This document shows, piece by piece, positions 13,081 through 25,849 of a stretch of DNA of 64,000 nucleotides. Every line of letters starts with the position of its first letter. Positions within the stretch are counted from its first letter, which is position 1. The notes under the pieces are model-generated. The model was not told the DNA's origin and did not search any database. It was given only the letters and a program-made list of their open reading frames with translations. This DNA is from Progne subis subis (Eukaryota > Chordata > Aves > Passeriformes > Hirundinidae): contig JAKJHU010001593.1 of NCBI GenBank assembly GCA_022316685.1, forward strand, positions 1-64,000, in the 5' to 3' direction. The position numbers and the translations under genes are program-made.

Positions 13081-15608
13081 TCAGGGATACCCCATCAACG
13101 CCACCGCCTCCTGAAATCTCTCTCAGCGAGGTTCAAGAGGATTAAAGTCTCTCGACGAGCTACAAAACCCGCTTAAAATTAAAAAAAAAAGAGAAAAAGA
13201 TCCCACCCCGTCTATAACTCCTGGTGGATTCTCGTGTTGTTCTCTTTATTTTTTGCTCCCTCCATTTTGCCCAGCGAGCAATTTTGCCCCGATTCCTCCC
13301 CCCAATCCCGGGTCCCATCCCGAGGAATAAACCGGCTGGAATTCCAAACCGGCCCTGCTCTGTTTTCCGAGCAATAGTTCAAATTACAGAGCCCAGCACC
13401 GGCTTTACAAGGAGAAAATTAAATAAAATTTAAAAAAAAAAAAAAAAAAAAATAGAGAAAAAAAAAAATCCCATCCGAATCTCGGGCGAGGGGAATAAAA
13501 CTGCCATTCTCTCTACCTGTTTGTGCAGCTCCTGCCTAACGCAGGCAGAGCCCGGCTGTTTATTTGGAGAAGGAAAGTTGTGGAAATATCCTCGGAGGGT
13601 GTAATGTGGCCAGCACGTGTTGCTGGGAGCTACCTGAAGTCTGAGCCCTAATGGCTTGCAGATGTCCCCGGGTCACCCGTTTCCTCTGCCCGCTCCTCAA
13701 ATTCGACCGAGAAATTCGAACGAATTTGAAAAAAAAAAAAAGAAAAAAAATTAAATAAAAGTAAAAAAAAAAAAAACAAAAAAAGGGGGGGGGGAAGTTA
13801 GGTTTGGGCAAGGGAAAGGAGATTTTTGTTTTATTTTATTTTCTTTTCTCCCCCCCCCCCCACCCCGCCTCCGACTTCTGGAACTTGTAAAATTGTTTGT
13901 TTGGGCTGTTTCCAGCTGCCCGGCCCCGCAGTGATTTGGAAATTGGAGCTGCCAGCTCGGCGGAGGGGTCGGTGGTGGCGGCGGGGGCAGAGGATGATTT
14001 ATTTGAAAAATAGAGAAATCTGCGCCGGGATCCCTCGGAGTTTGCTCAGGGTGGGGAGTTTATTTACACGGGGATTATTTATGTAAAAAAAAAAAAAACA
14101 ACAAAAACCAACCCCGCCGTTTGCTCTGCTGAGCAATAAACAGGGATTTGTTGGAGGTGTATATACACAGATTTAAAGCCAGGCTCACGTAGGCAGGCCT
14201 AGAGCCGGGCCTGGCTGCCCCTGCCCCGTGCCAAGCGCAGGGCTTTGTGCCCACGCTCTCCATAAATCCTGTATTTGACACACACCGTCGATTTTAAGCC
14301 ACGTTTAAGAGTTCAGATCGCTTTCGGTGGCTCGTGTTTGATTTCTTCCGTGGCAGTGGGGAGGGGCTGAGTCCCCTCCTGCCCCACGCTCTGGGCTTGC
14401 TCTGCTCAAATCTGGGGATCTGGGAGGATTTTTAAATTTTTTTTTAAATTATTTTTTGGATTTTTTGTGGTTTTTTTTTTTGTTTTGTGTGTTTTTAAAA
14501 ATTCTTTAAAATTATTTATTTGGGGGGGATTTTTGGTGATTGTTATATTTTAATTTTTTTTGTGATTTTTTTTTTAAATTTTTTTTTTTTTTTTTTGGTG
14601 AGGGGTTTGGCCTTTCCCAGCCGTGCTGTGGGATGTGGGATGTCGTTTTCCTGCTCCTGCTCCCCTGCCCCAGCACCGAGATTCTCCCCAGTCCCTTTTC
14701 CACAGGGAAAAGCCTTTCCAGGGAATTTTGAGGTGCCCGTTTCGGTGGTGGCGTTGCTGGCACTGAGATCCTCATGGAGCCTCCCATTTTTCACACTGTC
14801 CTGATAATTCAAGGAGTTTCCAAAGGGTTGGACCTCGTTCAGGAGGGCCTGAAATGAAATTTTAGCTGATTTTCCAGGTCTCCATCCCAACCCAGAGCCT
14901 CCAATGGGCAGGACAAGCCCAAGAGTTGTTGGTCTAATTCCTCTCTAAATTGCTGCAAAATTCATCAGCAGAACTGCCCTTTAATGAATTTATTTGTTTA
15001 CTTTTCATTTTACGACGAGACCTCACAGAGGAGCATCACTTATTCCATTTTCCTCCGCCGGAGTGGTGAAAAAGCAGGGACAGCTTACGGTGAGCACAAA
15101 AATAACACTCATTAAAAAGTAAAATTAAGGGAGGAGAAGCTAAAAACCCAGGAACGAGGAGGGCAAAGATTTTCTGTCTCTCTGTCTCTCTCCTGTGACA
15201 GATTAGAAATAAGCTCTGGCCATTTAGCTTGGCAAAAATCAGATTTTTTTTTTTTTTTTTTGTGAAAAAACCCCTCATCCTGCTGCTAAGTGGGAGAAGT
15301 TTATTCTGAGCATAACACCCTCCAGCTCTCAGTTTTTTTTCTTTTTTTAATTTTTTTTTTTTTTCATCCTCAAGAAATGTTTGCTAGGCCTTAACAAAAA
15401 CACAGAAAGTCTCTGACTGCTTGATGGAATATCATTGCATTTTCTGGAGGGAAAATCCTGTCAGAAATACGGCTCTGAAGGGTTTGGATCTACCTTGGCG
15501 TGGAGTTTCAATCGCTCTTTATCGTAATCCCGGGCTCCTACACAAAATCCAAACCCATTTTGGACTGGGAGGAACAGAAGCGAAATTCCCAAAATCCCGG
15601 CGGCGTCC
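13081..15608. other. Upstream non-coding DNA with possible regulatory islands
   Basis: No gene. Homopolymer-rich (A-runs at 13,430-13,470, 13,728-13,790 and 14,085-14,098; T-runs at 14,470-14,600, 15,245-15,260 and 15,340-15,364). Two single-copy islands, 13,500-13,690 and 14,030-14,300, look less like neutral sequence: the first has GTGTAATGTGGCCAGCACGT, the second has GAGCAATAAACAGGGATTTG and a run of short inverted GGCCTAGAGCCGGGCC-type sequence. Confidence 0.4.
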
Positions 15609-15610
15609 CC

Positions 15611-16450
15611 GGGGGAACAAAGCACATCCCTGGGGAATAAAACACATCCCTGGGGAATAAAACGCATCCCTGGGGGAATAAAACACATCCTGGGGGAATA
15701 AAACACATCCCTGGGGGAATAAAACACATCCCTGGGGAACAAAACGCATCCCTGGGGGAATAAAACACATCCCTGGGGGAATAAAACACATCCCTGGGGG
15801 AATAAAACACATCCCGGGGGAATAAAACACATCCCTGGGGGAATAAAACGCATCCCTGGGGAATAAAACGCATCCCGGGGGAATAAAACGCATCCCGGGG
15901 GAATAAAACGCATCCCGGGGGAATAAAATGCATCCCTGGGGGAATAAAACGCAACCCTGGGGAATAAAACACATCCCTGGGGGAATAAAACGCATCCCTG
16001 GGGAATAAAACGCATCCCGGGGGAATAAAACGCATCCCGGGGGAATAAAACGCATCCCTGGGGGAATAAAACACATCCATGGGGGAATAAAACACATCCC
16101 TGGGGAATAAAACGCATCCATGGGGGAATAAAACGCATCCATGGGGGAATAAAACTCATCCCCGGGGAATAAAACGCATCCCTGGGGGAATAAAACGCAA
16201 CCCTGGGGGAATAAAACACATCCCTGGGGAATAAAATGCATCCCTGGGGAATAAAACACATCCCTGGGGAACAAAACACATCCCTGGGGAACAAAACACA
16301 TCTCTGGGGAATAAAACGCATTCCTGGGGAATAAAACGCATCCCTGGGGGAATAAAACACATCCATGGGGAAATAAAACGCATCCTGGGGGAATAAAACG
16401 CATCCCCAACGGAACAAAAAGCATCCCGGGGGAATAAAACGCATCCCCGA
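15611..16450. repeat. 20/21-bp minisatellite, about 40 copies, AATAAA in every unit
   Basis: The unit CATCCCTGGGGGAATAAAAC plus G or A repeats for about 840 bp, alternating 20 and 21 bp by the number of Gs. Nearly every unit carries AATAAA on the plus strand. The 21-bp phase has no minus-strand stop, creating frames up to 327 codons with an RFIPPGCVLFP-like repeat. These are artefacts. Confidence 0.96.
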
Positions 16451-19136
16451 GGTCTGGCGCTGCTCAGTTTTAGTTTTTCACGTTGAATTCCCAAATCTGC
16501 GCTCGGGAAATTTGGGTTGAGAGCTTTGCTGGTCTCTCTCTTCCAAAATAAAGCCGAGTTTAAGGGGAATGTTTTAGTGGAGCGAAGGAAAGAAGCGTGG
16601 GGGGAACGTACCTGGGTTCGGGGCGCGGCTGGAGGCTTAGTCTCGGCTCTAAGCGCGGTTTTAGCAGCCGCTGGAGAGAGGTTTACCGGGAATTCAGGGA
16701 GATGGGTTTGGAAGTGGAGCTTTTAACCACGGGCCAGGTGCTCTCAGCACCCCCAGGCCACGCTCGGGTGGTTAAAATTCGCCCAAATATTGATGGCAGT
16801 TCCCTCTGCTGCCAGCTCTTATCGGAGCGGGGCTTTGGCAGGGCCTGAAAGGAGGCTTTGTTACCTGACGGGGGAAAAAAAGAGGAGAAAAACCAAAAAA
16901 ACCCCAAAAAACCCCCGGCAGGAGGTGAGAAACAAAGGAGGATTTTGGGATCAGCTCCCGGCTCTGGCAGCGCTGGGATGGGAGCATCCTCCTGCCCCCA
17001 GCCCCGGGGCCTGGCAGAGGGGGATGTTTGCTCTTCAGACAACACTTCAGGTTGGATTTAAAAATCTCTGAGGTTTCTTCGAGTCCTTTTTGTGTTCCCG
17101 AGCAGAATCCAGGCAGGGTTTGGGGTTTGGGGTTTGGGTTTGGGTGGGATGGAGCTGAGCTGCGTCCCCTCCTCCCTGCCCGGCGTCCTCCTGCTCCGGT
17201 CACAGCCAAATTCCACACACAGGAAGATGGAGGGATCCATTTTTCTGGTAGTTTGTGGAGATTTGGTTAAACCCTGCCGAGAAAAGGAACAGCCAGGTGC
17301 ACTCCATCTATCCCAGACCCCAGAGGATCCACTGGCCCCAGGATTTTCCATGGGAAGGCAGGATCCTGTTTCCTACTGCACATGCAGCTCCTCGTGGGCT
17401 TTTATTTGATTCTTTCCTTATCTGTCCCCTTATCATCTGTCCTCAGTTGGCTCCAGGACTGACCAGAATCAGATCTTTTATCTTTTGGCATCCAGTAGTC
17501 CAGGTTTGGTGTCCAAAGTCGTTTCCAGGAGGTTCCAGCCCTGAACAACAACCCCCAAAAAGGTGACAAACCCGAGCTCTCTCCGGTGACCCGAAACCGT
17601 GCAGCAACACCCACATTTTTCCTGTCTGACTGGGGCAGGAGGGAGATATCTGGGGACAGGAGGAAAAAAAAAAACCAAAAAAAACCAACCCACAACACCA
17701 AAAAAACAAACAACAAAACCAGAAATAGAAATCTCCCGGAGAGAATCCAATCCGGTCCTACCGGTCTGGCAGCTTTTGGGAGAGGAAAAACCAGGAGGAC
17801 AACGGGGTGACCACGGAGCGTCCTTGTGCGGGGAGAGGAGAGACCTCTCTGCCTGGGAAGGCTCTGCAGGCGGATTTTGGCTCTTTTGGGGCTGTTTTAG
17901 GGGGGCTGGAGGGTTGGGCTGAGGAGGCTGTGTTGGGGCTCCCCTGGGGGAATCTGCGCTTTCCTCAGGCAGGCTGAGCCTGGCAATCCTCGGGATTAAC
18001 CTCGGGGTTAACCTCGGGATTAACCTGGGGAGGCTGAGCGCCTTCAGCTGCCCCTGGGGTGGGGCTGGCACTGCTGGGTGTCCCCAGGATCCTCCCTGGC
18101 AGCAGGAAGAGCCTTGGGAAGGGTTTTGAGCAGAGCACGAGGGGTCCTCTCCCGGCAGGGACAACGGGGTTCCCACCAGATCCATTCCCCAGTCCAGCAG
18201 CTCCTTCCTTTCTCCCATCCAGCAGCTCCCTGCCAGCCCCCGAAGGGGATTAATTTCCAACATCTTGCGCCTGATCCGAGGCCTTGACTCGGAAAACAGG
18301 AAAGGTCAGGTTGAGTCACCCCCAGGCCGGCGTGGCATCCAAAGTAAACAGCGCCCTGTGGGATGCAGCGGGGCTGGAGAGGATTCCCACGGGAGCACAG
18401 GGCAGCTCCGGGCCCCTCCTCACCCTGCTGCCGCCCGGGGAGGGGAAAGGCGTGGGGAGAAAAACCCTCGTGGGCTGTCAAACCGGGAGCGGTTTCGCAC
18501 AGGGTTTGAGCGAAACAGAGGAGGGAGAGCGGCGCCGGCCGGAAAGGAGCAGGAGAGGTGTTTGTCCTGCGGGATCCTGGTTTTTAATCCCCTTGGCACA
18601 AGGAGGGATCACACCGGCTGTGGGCTGGGCTCTGCAGGACACCAGAGCGAATCTCAGCCCAGGGTCAGAAGTCCTGGGCAGTTTTTGGGTGTGCAGACAG
18701 AGCTTGGCCGAGGGGCCGAGCCCTGGGGTGGCTCTTGAGTGGGAAAATGGGATAAGGAAGGGGGATAAGGAAGGGATGGGATGAGGGATAGGGAAGGAGG
18801 GATAAGGGATGGCTGGTGGATGGAGGTTTCAGCTCTTCCATGTCTCATTTTTGAGCATTCCCTTAGTCCTTCTCCATTGACCTCGGGGCTTTGAGTGCCA
18901 GTAAAGCACTGACAATTCCCTGAGGCCAAACCCCCCTGAGGGTTCCTGGTGGTCTGCAGCTCCCCAGACACGACCCCACAAGTTGTGTGGGGCAGCTTCC
19001 CATCCTGGAGCTCGGAGCTCGGCCCCGGGAGCTGCTGGAGACAACGGAAACCCCAGCTGCTCCCTCCAGCCCTGCTCCCACCCCTCGTGTGCCATCACAG
19101 TGAACCTCGGGGCTCCTGCGGGAAAGAACTCTTAAA
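16451..19136. other. Upstream non-coding DNA, nothing recognised
   Basis: GC-rich single-copy sequence. Small tandem motifs occur at 17,990-18,035 (CCTCGGGATTAA repeated three times) and 18,745-18,815 (GGGATAAGGAAG). An A-rich patch lies at 17,665-17,730. No supportable gene. Confidence 0.5.
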
Positions 19137-19137
19137 A

Positions 19138-19262
19138 AATTATTATTATTATTATTACAACTACTATTATAGAATAAGAATAAGAATAAGAATAAGAATA
19201 AGAATAAGAATAAGAATAAGAATAAGAATAAGAATAAGAATAAGAATAAGAATAAGAATAGC
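19138..19262. repeat. (ATT)n followed by (AATAAG)n microsatellite
   Basis: A short ATT run at 19,139-19,156, a linker, then about 15 units of the hexamer AATAAG at about 19,171-19,260. Confidence 0.95.
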
Positions 19263-20884
19263 CAAGGTAATTTGTGATTCTTGACCTGAGCCCAAGCCAC
19301 CAACTTCAGATGGAGATCTGACTTCAGGCTGCTGTTGGGGAAACACGGAGGAGTTCGGCTCCTAAATCCCTTCTCCTACCCCAGGCTTTACCCGTTGGGA
19401 AAACCTCTGGATTTGTCTTTGCTTTGCTTTAATTGCCCTCTCCAGGTGAAGGGCACTAATGAACGTGCCGATGATTGCACAGCGCTGGGGTTTGGATCCC
19501 TGTGAGTGACCGGTGTGACCCCGCTGCTCTTCAGGGTAATTTTTCCATGCTTTTCCATGCTGGAGGCTCCCAGCCTTTGGAGGTGGGCACAGGCTGTGGG
19601 GATGTGGCCGCAGGAGTGTCAGAGCTCCTGGCCGGGTTTTGTGGTGGAGCTGGGTGTGACATGAGGCTGTGCCAGGGCTGTGGAGCAGCTGCTGGCTCAG
19701 GAGTGCTGGGAAAAAACCTCCTCCCACCCCATCCATGTTCTTCCAGAGGTGGCTGAAGGAGGAAAAGCCCTCCCTCCGTTGTCAGGGCAGATGGAGAGGA
19801 GCTTTTCACATTTCTGAGGTGTTGTCAGAAACACCTGAGCTTCCTCTGGGTAAACATTTTCCATCCAATCCATCCACGTGCCATCCCAGTCACCACATTC
19901 CCTCCATCTCCCTGTCCACCCTCTGTCACAGAACTCCACCCTTTAGGAGCTCCACCTTTCCCCAAACAGGCTTAAAGCTGGCCAAAGCGTTGAAATATAT
20001 TCCAAATTATATTCCAAATAATTTTGGAAGCTCCCACAACAACAGATCGGGGAGAGCAGGGCACAACTTTAAGAAACGAAATAAAAACCTGGCTGAAGCT
20101 GCATTTTTTTGTGTGTGGCACCTTTCAGGTTGGGCACCCCCAGGACAATTCTTGGCTCACCTTGGTTTTTTTTTTTTTTGGGGGGGGGTGTTCCTCAACA
20201 AAAAGCAAAACTGTCCCGTGGAGAATGAGTTTGTACAGGAGGGCTTGTGTCACTCAAACCTAATTTTTTTTTTTTTTTTTTTAAACCCCAGAAGCTCTGA
20301 CCAAGCAATTGGCATTTTATGACTGATTTTCCAAAGCTGCAGGAGCACAGCCTCTCCCTTGTTCCCCCAGACGTGGGTGGGAGCAGCTGGAGGTGGGCGA
20401 GTGCCTGCTGGTGGCTCTGGCCAAGCCTTGGCCGTGGCCCAGCTCAGCTCCCAGGCCTCAGGAGGAGCCAAACCAGCGGGAAAAGCTCTCCAGCGTCGTC
20501 TTCTGCCATCCACAGCCCTTCCCATGGCTGTGTTTGCTTTTTCTCATGCAGACGGGCACCAGCAGTGGCTCTGAGCTGTGGTTTGCAGCCAGAGCCAAGC
20601 CTGGCTCGGCCTCCGAGGAGCTGCGAGCCCTGGTGTCCACCTGGGCTGGTTCTCCTTCCCTAAGTGGGCAGTTGGTCCCACAAGCTCCCAGCAGGAGCTT
20701 TCTGCCTGTTTGCATCATAAAATCCTGTTTAAAGTGTGGTTATGGGCAGCGGAGGGCCAGAGAGCAGCTGGAAAATTGACATCTCTAGGGTGTTTTTTAG
20801 GATTTTTTTAGTATTTCTCCCTTGTAAATGTCTGCTCCTCTTGAGTCTGCTCCCTTGAGGAGGCTCCTCTGATCCCTTGGGCAG
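19263..20884. other. Upstream non-coding DNA, nothing recognised
   Basis: No gene. A compact block at 19,400-19,480 (TCTTTGCTTTGCTTTAATTG) has SOX/homeodomain-like content. T-runs lie at 20,168-20,179 and 20,263-20,282. Confidence 0.45.
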
Positions 20885-21296
20885 GCTGAGCTGGAGCAGA
20901 GGCTGGGCAGAGCTGGAGAATAAAGCAGAGATTTATTCAAAGGCCTCCAGGATCCACCTTGGGCAGGACAAGAGCCTGGCCAGGGCTGCACCCAAGGTGG
21001 CCCCAAAACGGTCCCCAAATGGACCAAGGGTGACGAGGTCTCCCACTTGGATCAGTTCTGGTGCATTTGCACATTTTGGGGTTGAATTGTCCAATGGCAG
21101 CTCCAGGCTGTGAGCTCCCATCCTTCTTGTTCCTCCCTCCAGCCCCCCTTGTTGGTGCTTTTGGGGCTGGGAGTTGTCCTTGGTGTGCAGCAGGAACAGG
21201 ATTTGTTTTGTGTGGCTGCTGTGTGCAGAGAGCTGAGTGACCCCGAGTGTGAGCTCAGAGCCCGGAACACAGCACAGATCAAACTCCAGGCAGCAG
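20885..21296 (-). mobile_element. LTR-like interspersed repeat, copy A (412 bp)
   Basis: This 412-bp block matches 39,255-39,666 at 409 of 412 positions with no indel, and similarity stops abruptly at both ends. Read on the minus strand, trimming one base at each end leaves TG..CA termini. It ends with GGCCTTTGAATAAATCTCTG followed by CTTTATTC, a poly(A)-signal arrangement common in avian endogenous retrovirus LTRs. No target-site duplication was found, so a truncated LTR or other young repeat is equally possible. Confidence 0.7.
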
Positions 21297-24200
21297 CTCC
21301 TTCCCAAATCCAGCGTGGCACTGGGAGCTGCCCCTCTCCTTGCCTGGCCTGGCCCAAGGAGAGCTTTGGGAAGCCGAGGCACAGGGAGCCGGCGTGGCTT
21401 TGGGTCCCTCAGGCTGGACACAGCTCGGGGTCCGAGTCTGAGCGTCCAGCAGGGAATTGTCAGCGTGCACGTCCCCTGTTCCCAAAGGAACACGGCCTCC
21501 AGGGCTCCCAGCTCCGTGGTAGGTGCCCCACGGTTCACTCCAGCCCTCCCTGAGCTGGCAGCAGAGCCTGCCCGTGATTTTTCCAGGGAAAAGCGCCTTT
21601 TCCCCGAGAAGATCCCGAGCAGAGGCTCCCGTCCCACGGGAGGGCTCCGCTGCGGGAGCCTCTCCAGCAGCCCCATCAATGGTGGGGATTGTCCTGCGGG
21701 GTTTCGCTGCGGCGCTCAGCTCAGCAGCTCCATTCATTTGGGTCGGGACACGCAAATATTCCCTGGAATTCGTCTGCCGGGCCAGGCCGAGGGCTGGACG
21801 GAGCCCAAGAAGCACAGGGCGAGGTGGGGAGGTTGCACAGCCGTCCCTGCCTGGCGGGGTGCAGTTCCTAGAATCCCTGGGGTGGCACAGGGACAGGGTT
21901 GGCACTGCTGGCGGGGCCGGAGGGGGCCCCGAGGAGCTTCTCCGCCGCGCTCCAGTAAAAAAGTGCAGGACAAATGTTGGAGGTAAACGGAGAAAGCAGA
22001 GCTCAGATCCATCCCAGCTGCAGAGGGGATGTGAAAGGCTGAAAGTCACCCTCAATTTCAGCCTTCTCGTCTCTCCGGTGATCCCAGACCTGCTGGAGCA
22101 CGGGCAGGAATGGGGGGACACAAAAACTGCCCCAAACGGGGCCGGTTCTGGCTGCTGGGAGCACGGGGCTGGGAGGAGGCTCTGCTCTTCTCTCACAAAG
22201 GGGACATGTCCAGGTCTGGAGGCTGGAAAAAGCCCTAATCCAGTCACTGAGATCCTTCCCTAGCTGTTCCCCCAGCAATTCGTATTTTCTCAACTGGAAA
22301 GCCCCACACAGAGAAAATCCCTCTGGGAAAATGGACGTGGGGGTTTGGGGAGGGAATTTGGGATCTGCAAGGGAACAGGGAGCTCCAACCCAGCTGGGAA
22401 AGGAGTCTGGATTTTTGGGGATGATCAGAGCAAAACCAGGGCTGGAGACCCCAAACCTGGGGAAACCTGGTGTGTGATCCAAGGTGGGATGGTTCTGGTG
22501 GGATTTGTTTTTGTGCTGGAGTTCGGAAGTCAGGGACACCCAAATGCCTTGTTTTCAGTTTGCTGCTCAAGCTGCTGCCTCTTCCTTGTTTCCTGACCCT
22601 TTAGGAAGCGGCAAAGTGTCCCCAGTGCCACCTGAGGAGGCCCCAGGGCCACCTTTGGCACTGCTGGCGAGTCCTTGACATCCCTTGTCACCAAGCCAAT
22701 AAAAAAAGGGATCCTGGGAAGTGTGGGAACAGCAACCTGACCCCCCCCTTGTTTGGTTTGGGGGGTGAAAGTCCGTGTGAAGAATGAGAGGAATCCCGCT
22801 GGAATCCTGCTCCGGGATCAGCTGGGATTGGGATGCTGGGGCTCCTCACAGTGCCCAGGGCAGGAGCAGCCACTCCAGGAGCATCCCTGGCACCAGGGGA
22901 CGGGTCAGTCACTGGGAATTCTGAGGCTGGACCTGCTGTGAGCCATCGGATTTTTGGGAATTCCTTCAGACACCCGGGGACAGCAGAGCTGCCCCCTCCC
23001 CGTCCTTCTCCTCCTTCTCCTCTTGAGGAATATTCAGAATTCCCTGCCCAAGCTTTTTCCCCCCTCCTCTTGTAACTCTTCTCCCCAGGAACGCTCCCCA
23101 GGCTCGCTCCTATCAATTTTCCCCACCATATGTTCTCATTAAAACATTTATTGTGCGCTTTATCTGCGGATTATTTGCCGTCAATTAATAAAACGTGGGG
23201 CGAGCTTCGAACGAATGTTCTCCCCCTCCCCACTTCCCCCCAAGGAGGGAAAGGACGGAGAAACAGGGGGGAAAACAATTACCACGGCAGATGGTGCTTT
23301 TTAACCTTTCTTTTGCCCAATCTGGGAAAAAAAGGGCACTTTTCTCAGAATGCTGGCGTGGGTTTTCCCTGATGAGTTACAGCACTAATCCTGAGCTTAG
23401 CTAGGCTCAGCCTGAAGTGTGTTGGGGTGTTAAAGGGGGGGTGACAGCACAGGGACGCTGCTGGAGCAGGGGATTGGATTCCTCCTCTCCTCCAGGCACC
23501 AGGATGAGCAGGGAAAGCTACAAAATCCTCTCCTGGAAGGAAAATGTGCCGTGGGGTCGGCAGCTGAAGGCCCCGTGGTCCTTGGCAGGAGCTGCCTGGG
23601 CTTGTGCAGCCTTCAAAAAAAAAAAAAAGTGGTTTTGGGGTTTTTTTGAAAGAGTTCCTGAAGGGAGAGACCTCCGTGCTGTGCCCCTTCCCACAGGGAA
23701 CATCACCCCTGGTTCAGGGTGAGGATGGAGGGAGCGGGATGAGCCCTCTCCTCTCCCACCTGGGGAGATCAGGAGCATCCAGTGGTTTTGCCCTCGGCGT
23801 TTTTTGGAATTTTGGGCTGCCCAGGGTGGCTGGTGGGCAGATGGGGCGGGGGGGAAAGGCAGACAGAACATTCCCTGTGGATGCTCCGGGGCCGGGACGC
23901 CGTGTACCCTGCGGAGCGGCTCCCTGGGCCTGTGCCCACCGGGGACAAATAAACCCGGGGATAATTCACACCCAGGGGTTTCTTGGATAAACAAACATCT
24001 GGGGGAGAGACCTGGCTGCGGGGAATGTGCTGGGAAAGCCCTGCTGGGCTGGGAGCTGGGGAGTTGAACACTCCAGCCTGGCCTGGACGTGCCCGGGCTT
24101 TGATTTCTCCCTGGGGCTGGACGTTTGCCTGGCCCGACGGCGGAGCTGGGCCAGCGGCACGTGTTGACACTGGGGTTTAGCTCTGGGGGAAGTTTAAACC

Positions 24201-24614
24201 GGGCTTATCGTAGCTCTGACCCCTCGCAGAGGTTTCCCTGCCTCGGTGCCACCCCTCAGCGGTTCTGCTGCTGCCTCCCTGCCCCAGGTACTCCGAGAAA
24301 TCCAAGGAAAAAGGACAAACCCACCAGAAGAACACATAAACTCATTCAAGGACCCTTCTGATTTTGAAACAACCCCACTGCCCTCGAATGCTGTGGTCAG
24401 TTCTCTGCTGGTGGAACATAAATGTGGGAGGAAGGATTTGGGGTCAGTGATGCCCTTCCAGCCCCACAGAACTGGGCTCTGTTTGCCCCAGGAGCTCTGC
24501 TGGGCCTGGAGCAGACTCGGGAAGCAGGAAAGACTCATTTTTGGGCCTGGATGGGGTCAAAATGGTCACTCTAACTTTTGGGACCATCGTATTTTTACTC
24601 CTCAATTCACCCTT
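21297..24614. other. Upstream non-coding DNA
   Basis: Mostly GC-rich single-copy sequence with no gene recognised. The candidate regulatory island at 23,105-23,400 is listed separately. Confidence 0.5.
23105..23400. promoter_or_regulatory. Candidate conserved enhancer, about 16 kb upstream
   Basis: An AT-richer non-repetitive island with CCACCATATGTTCTC, AACATTTATTGTGCGC, TCAATTAATAAAACG and AAAACAATTACCACGG, that is, E-box, SOX-like and homeodomain-like sites close together between GC-rich flanks. Assignment rests on composition and motif clustering only. Confidence 0.35.
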
Positions 24615-24615
24615 C

Positions 24616-24795
24616 TTTTTTATTTTATTTTATTTTATTTTATTTTATTTTATTTTATTTTATTTTATTTTATTTTATTTTATTTTATTTTATTTTATTT
24701 TATTTTAATATTTATATTTATTTTATTTTTATTTTTATTTTTATTTTTATTTTTATTTTTATTTTTATTTTTATTTTTATTTTTATTTTTATTTC
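24616..24795. repeat. (TTTTA)n then (TTTTTA)n microsatellite
   Basis: About 18 pentamers TTTTA to about 24,706, a short junction (ATATTTATATTTA), then about 12 hexamers TTTTTA. The unit length changes within one array, implying stepwise evolution by insertion of one T. Confidence 0.95.
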
Positions 24796-24996
24796 ATAGG
24801 GAATTGCTCAAATGGACACTGCCAGGGTTGTTCCTGTCTGGAAAAGGATGGAGGTTCCTGCTCTGGAAGAAGTTTTGGGGGCCAAGGGCTGCCCCCAGCT
24901 CTACCTGCACCCTTCCATGCAGGAAAAGGGGATATGGGACAATATCATCCCACTTACCCCTGCTGCCCACCTAATTGTGAGCTCAAGGCCCTCCAG

Positions 24997-25658
24997 AAAT
25001 GGGGTTTAACCCACACCACAAATGGGGTTTAACTCACACCAGGAGTGGGGTTTAACTCACACCACAAATGGGGTTTAACCCACACCACAAATGGGGTTTA
25101 ACCCACACCACAAATGGGGTTTAACCCACACCACAAATGGGGTTTAACCCATACCACAAATGGGGTTTAACCCACACCAGAAATGGGGTTTAACCTACAT
25201 CAGAAATGGGGTTTAACTCACACCACAAATGGGGTTTAACCCACACCACAAATGGGGTTTAACCCACACCACAAATGGGGTTTAACCCACACCACAAATG
25301 GGGTTTAACCCATACCACAAATGGGGTTTAACCCACACCAGAAATGGGGTTTAACCCACACCAGAAATGGGGTTTAACTCACACCAGGAGTGGGGTTTAC
25401 CCCATACCAGAAGTGGAGTTTAACTCACACCACAAATGGGGTTTAACCCACAGAACAAATGGGGTTTAACTCACACCTGAAATGGGGTTTAACCTACATC
25501 AGAAATGAGGTTTAACTCACACCATAAGTGGGGTTTAACCCACACAACAAATGGGGTTTAACCTACACTGTAAATGGGGTTTACCCCCCACCTGAAATGG
25601 GGTTTACCCCCACCTGAAATGGGGTTTAACCCACACCATAAGTGGGGTTTAACCCATC
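24997..25658. repeat. 23-bp minisatellite, about 28 copies
   Basis: The unit AAATGGGGTTTAACCCACAC plus CAC repeats for about 660 bp. Variants: CCCACACC versus CTCACACC, CAGAAATG versus CAGGAGTG, and diverged copies at the right end. The near-palindromic GGGTTTAACCC core is constant. Confidence 0.96.
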
Positions 25659-25849
25659 CACCCCCAGGCTTGCCTTTGAATAAAGCTCATGCTAAATTGC
25701 ACTGAACTAATTTAATTTTCTGCCTTGGTTTTTATGAGCAACAATTAAGGATAAAAAAAAAAATAAAAAATAAAATAAACAAAGAAACACAACCGAAACA
25801 ACAAAACCCAAACAAACAACCCCCAAACCCAAACAGAAGGTGATTACAA

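Noticed and set aside
15461..16494. Minus-strand open frames up to 327 codons with an RFIPPGCVLFP-type repeat
   Set aside because: Entirely produced by the 20/21-bp minisatellite. All three frames read the same repeat, there is no unique flanking domain, and the period slips between 20 and 21 bp.
20933..21679. Minus-strand frame shared by both 412-bp repeat copies (also 39,303-39,725)
   Set aside because: Shared only because the DNA is 99% identical. It stops at the GAATAA of the poly(A)-signal region and shows no domain; treated as LTR-like non-coding sequence.
24997..25658. CRISPR-like array (regularly spaced repeat)
   Set aside because: Head-to-tail 23-bp repeats without unique spacers in an avian nuclear context; a minisatellite.
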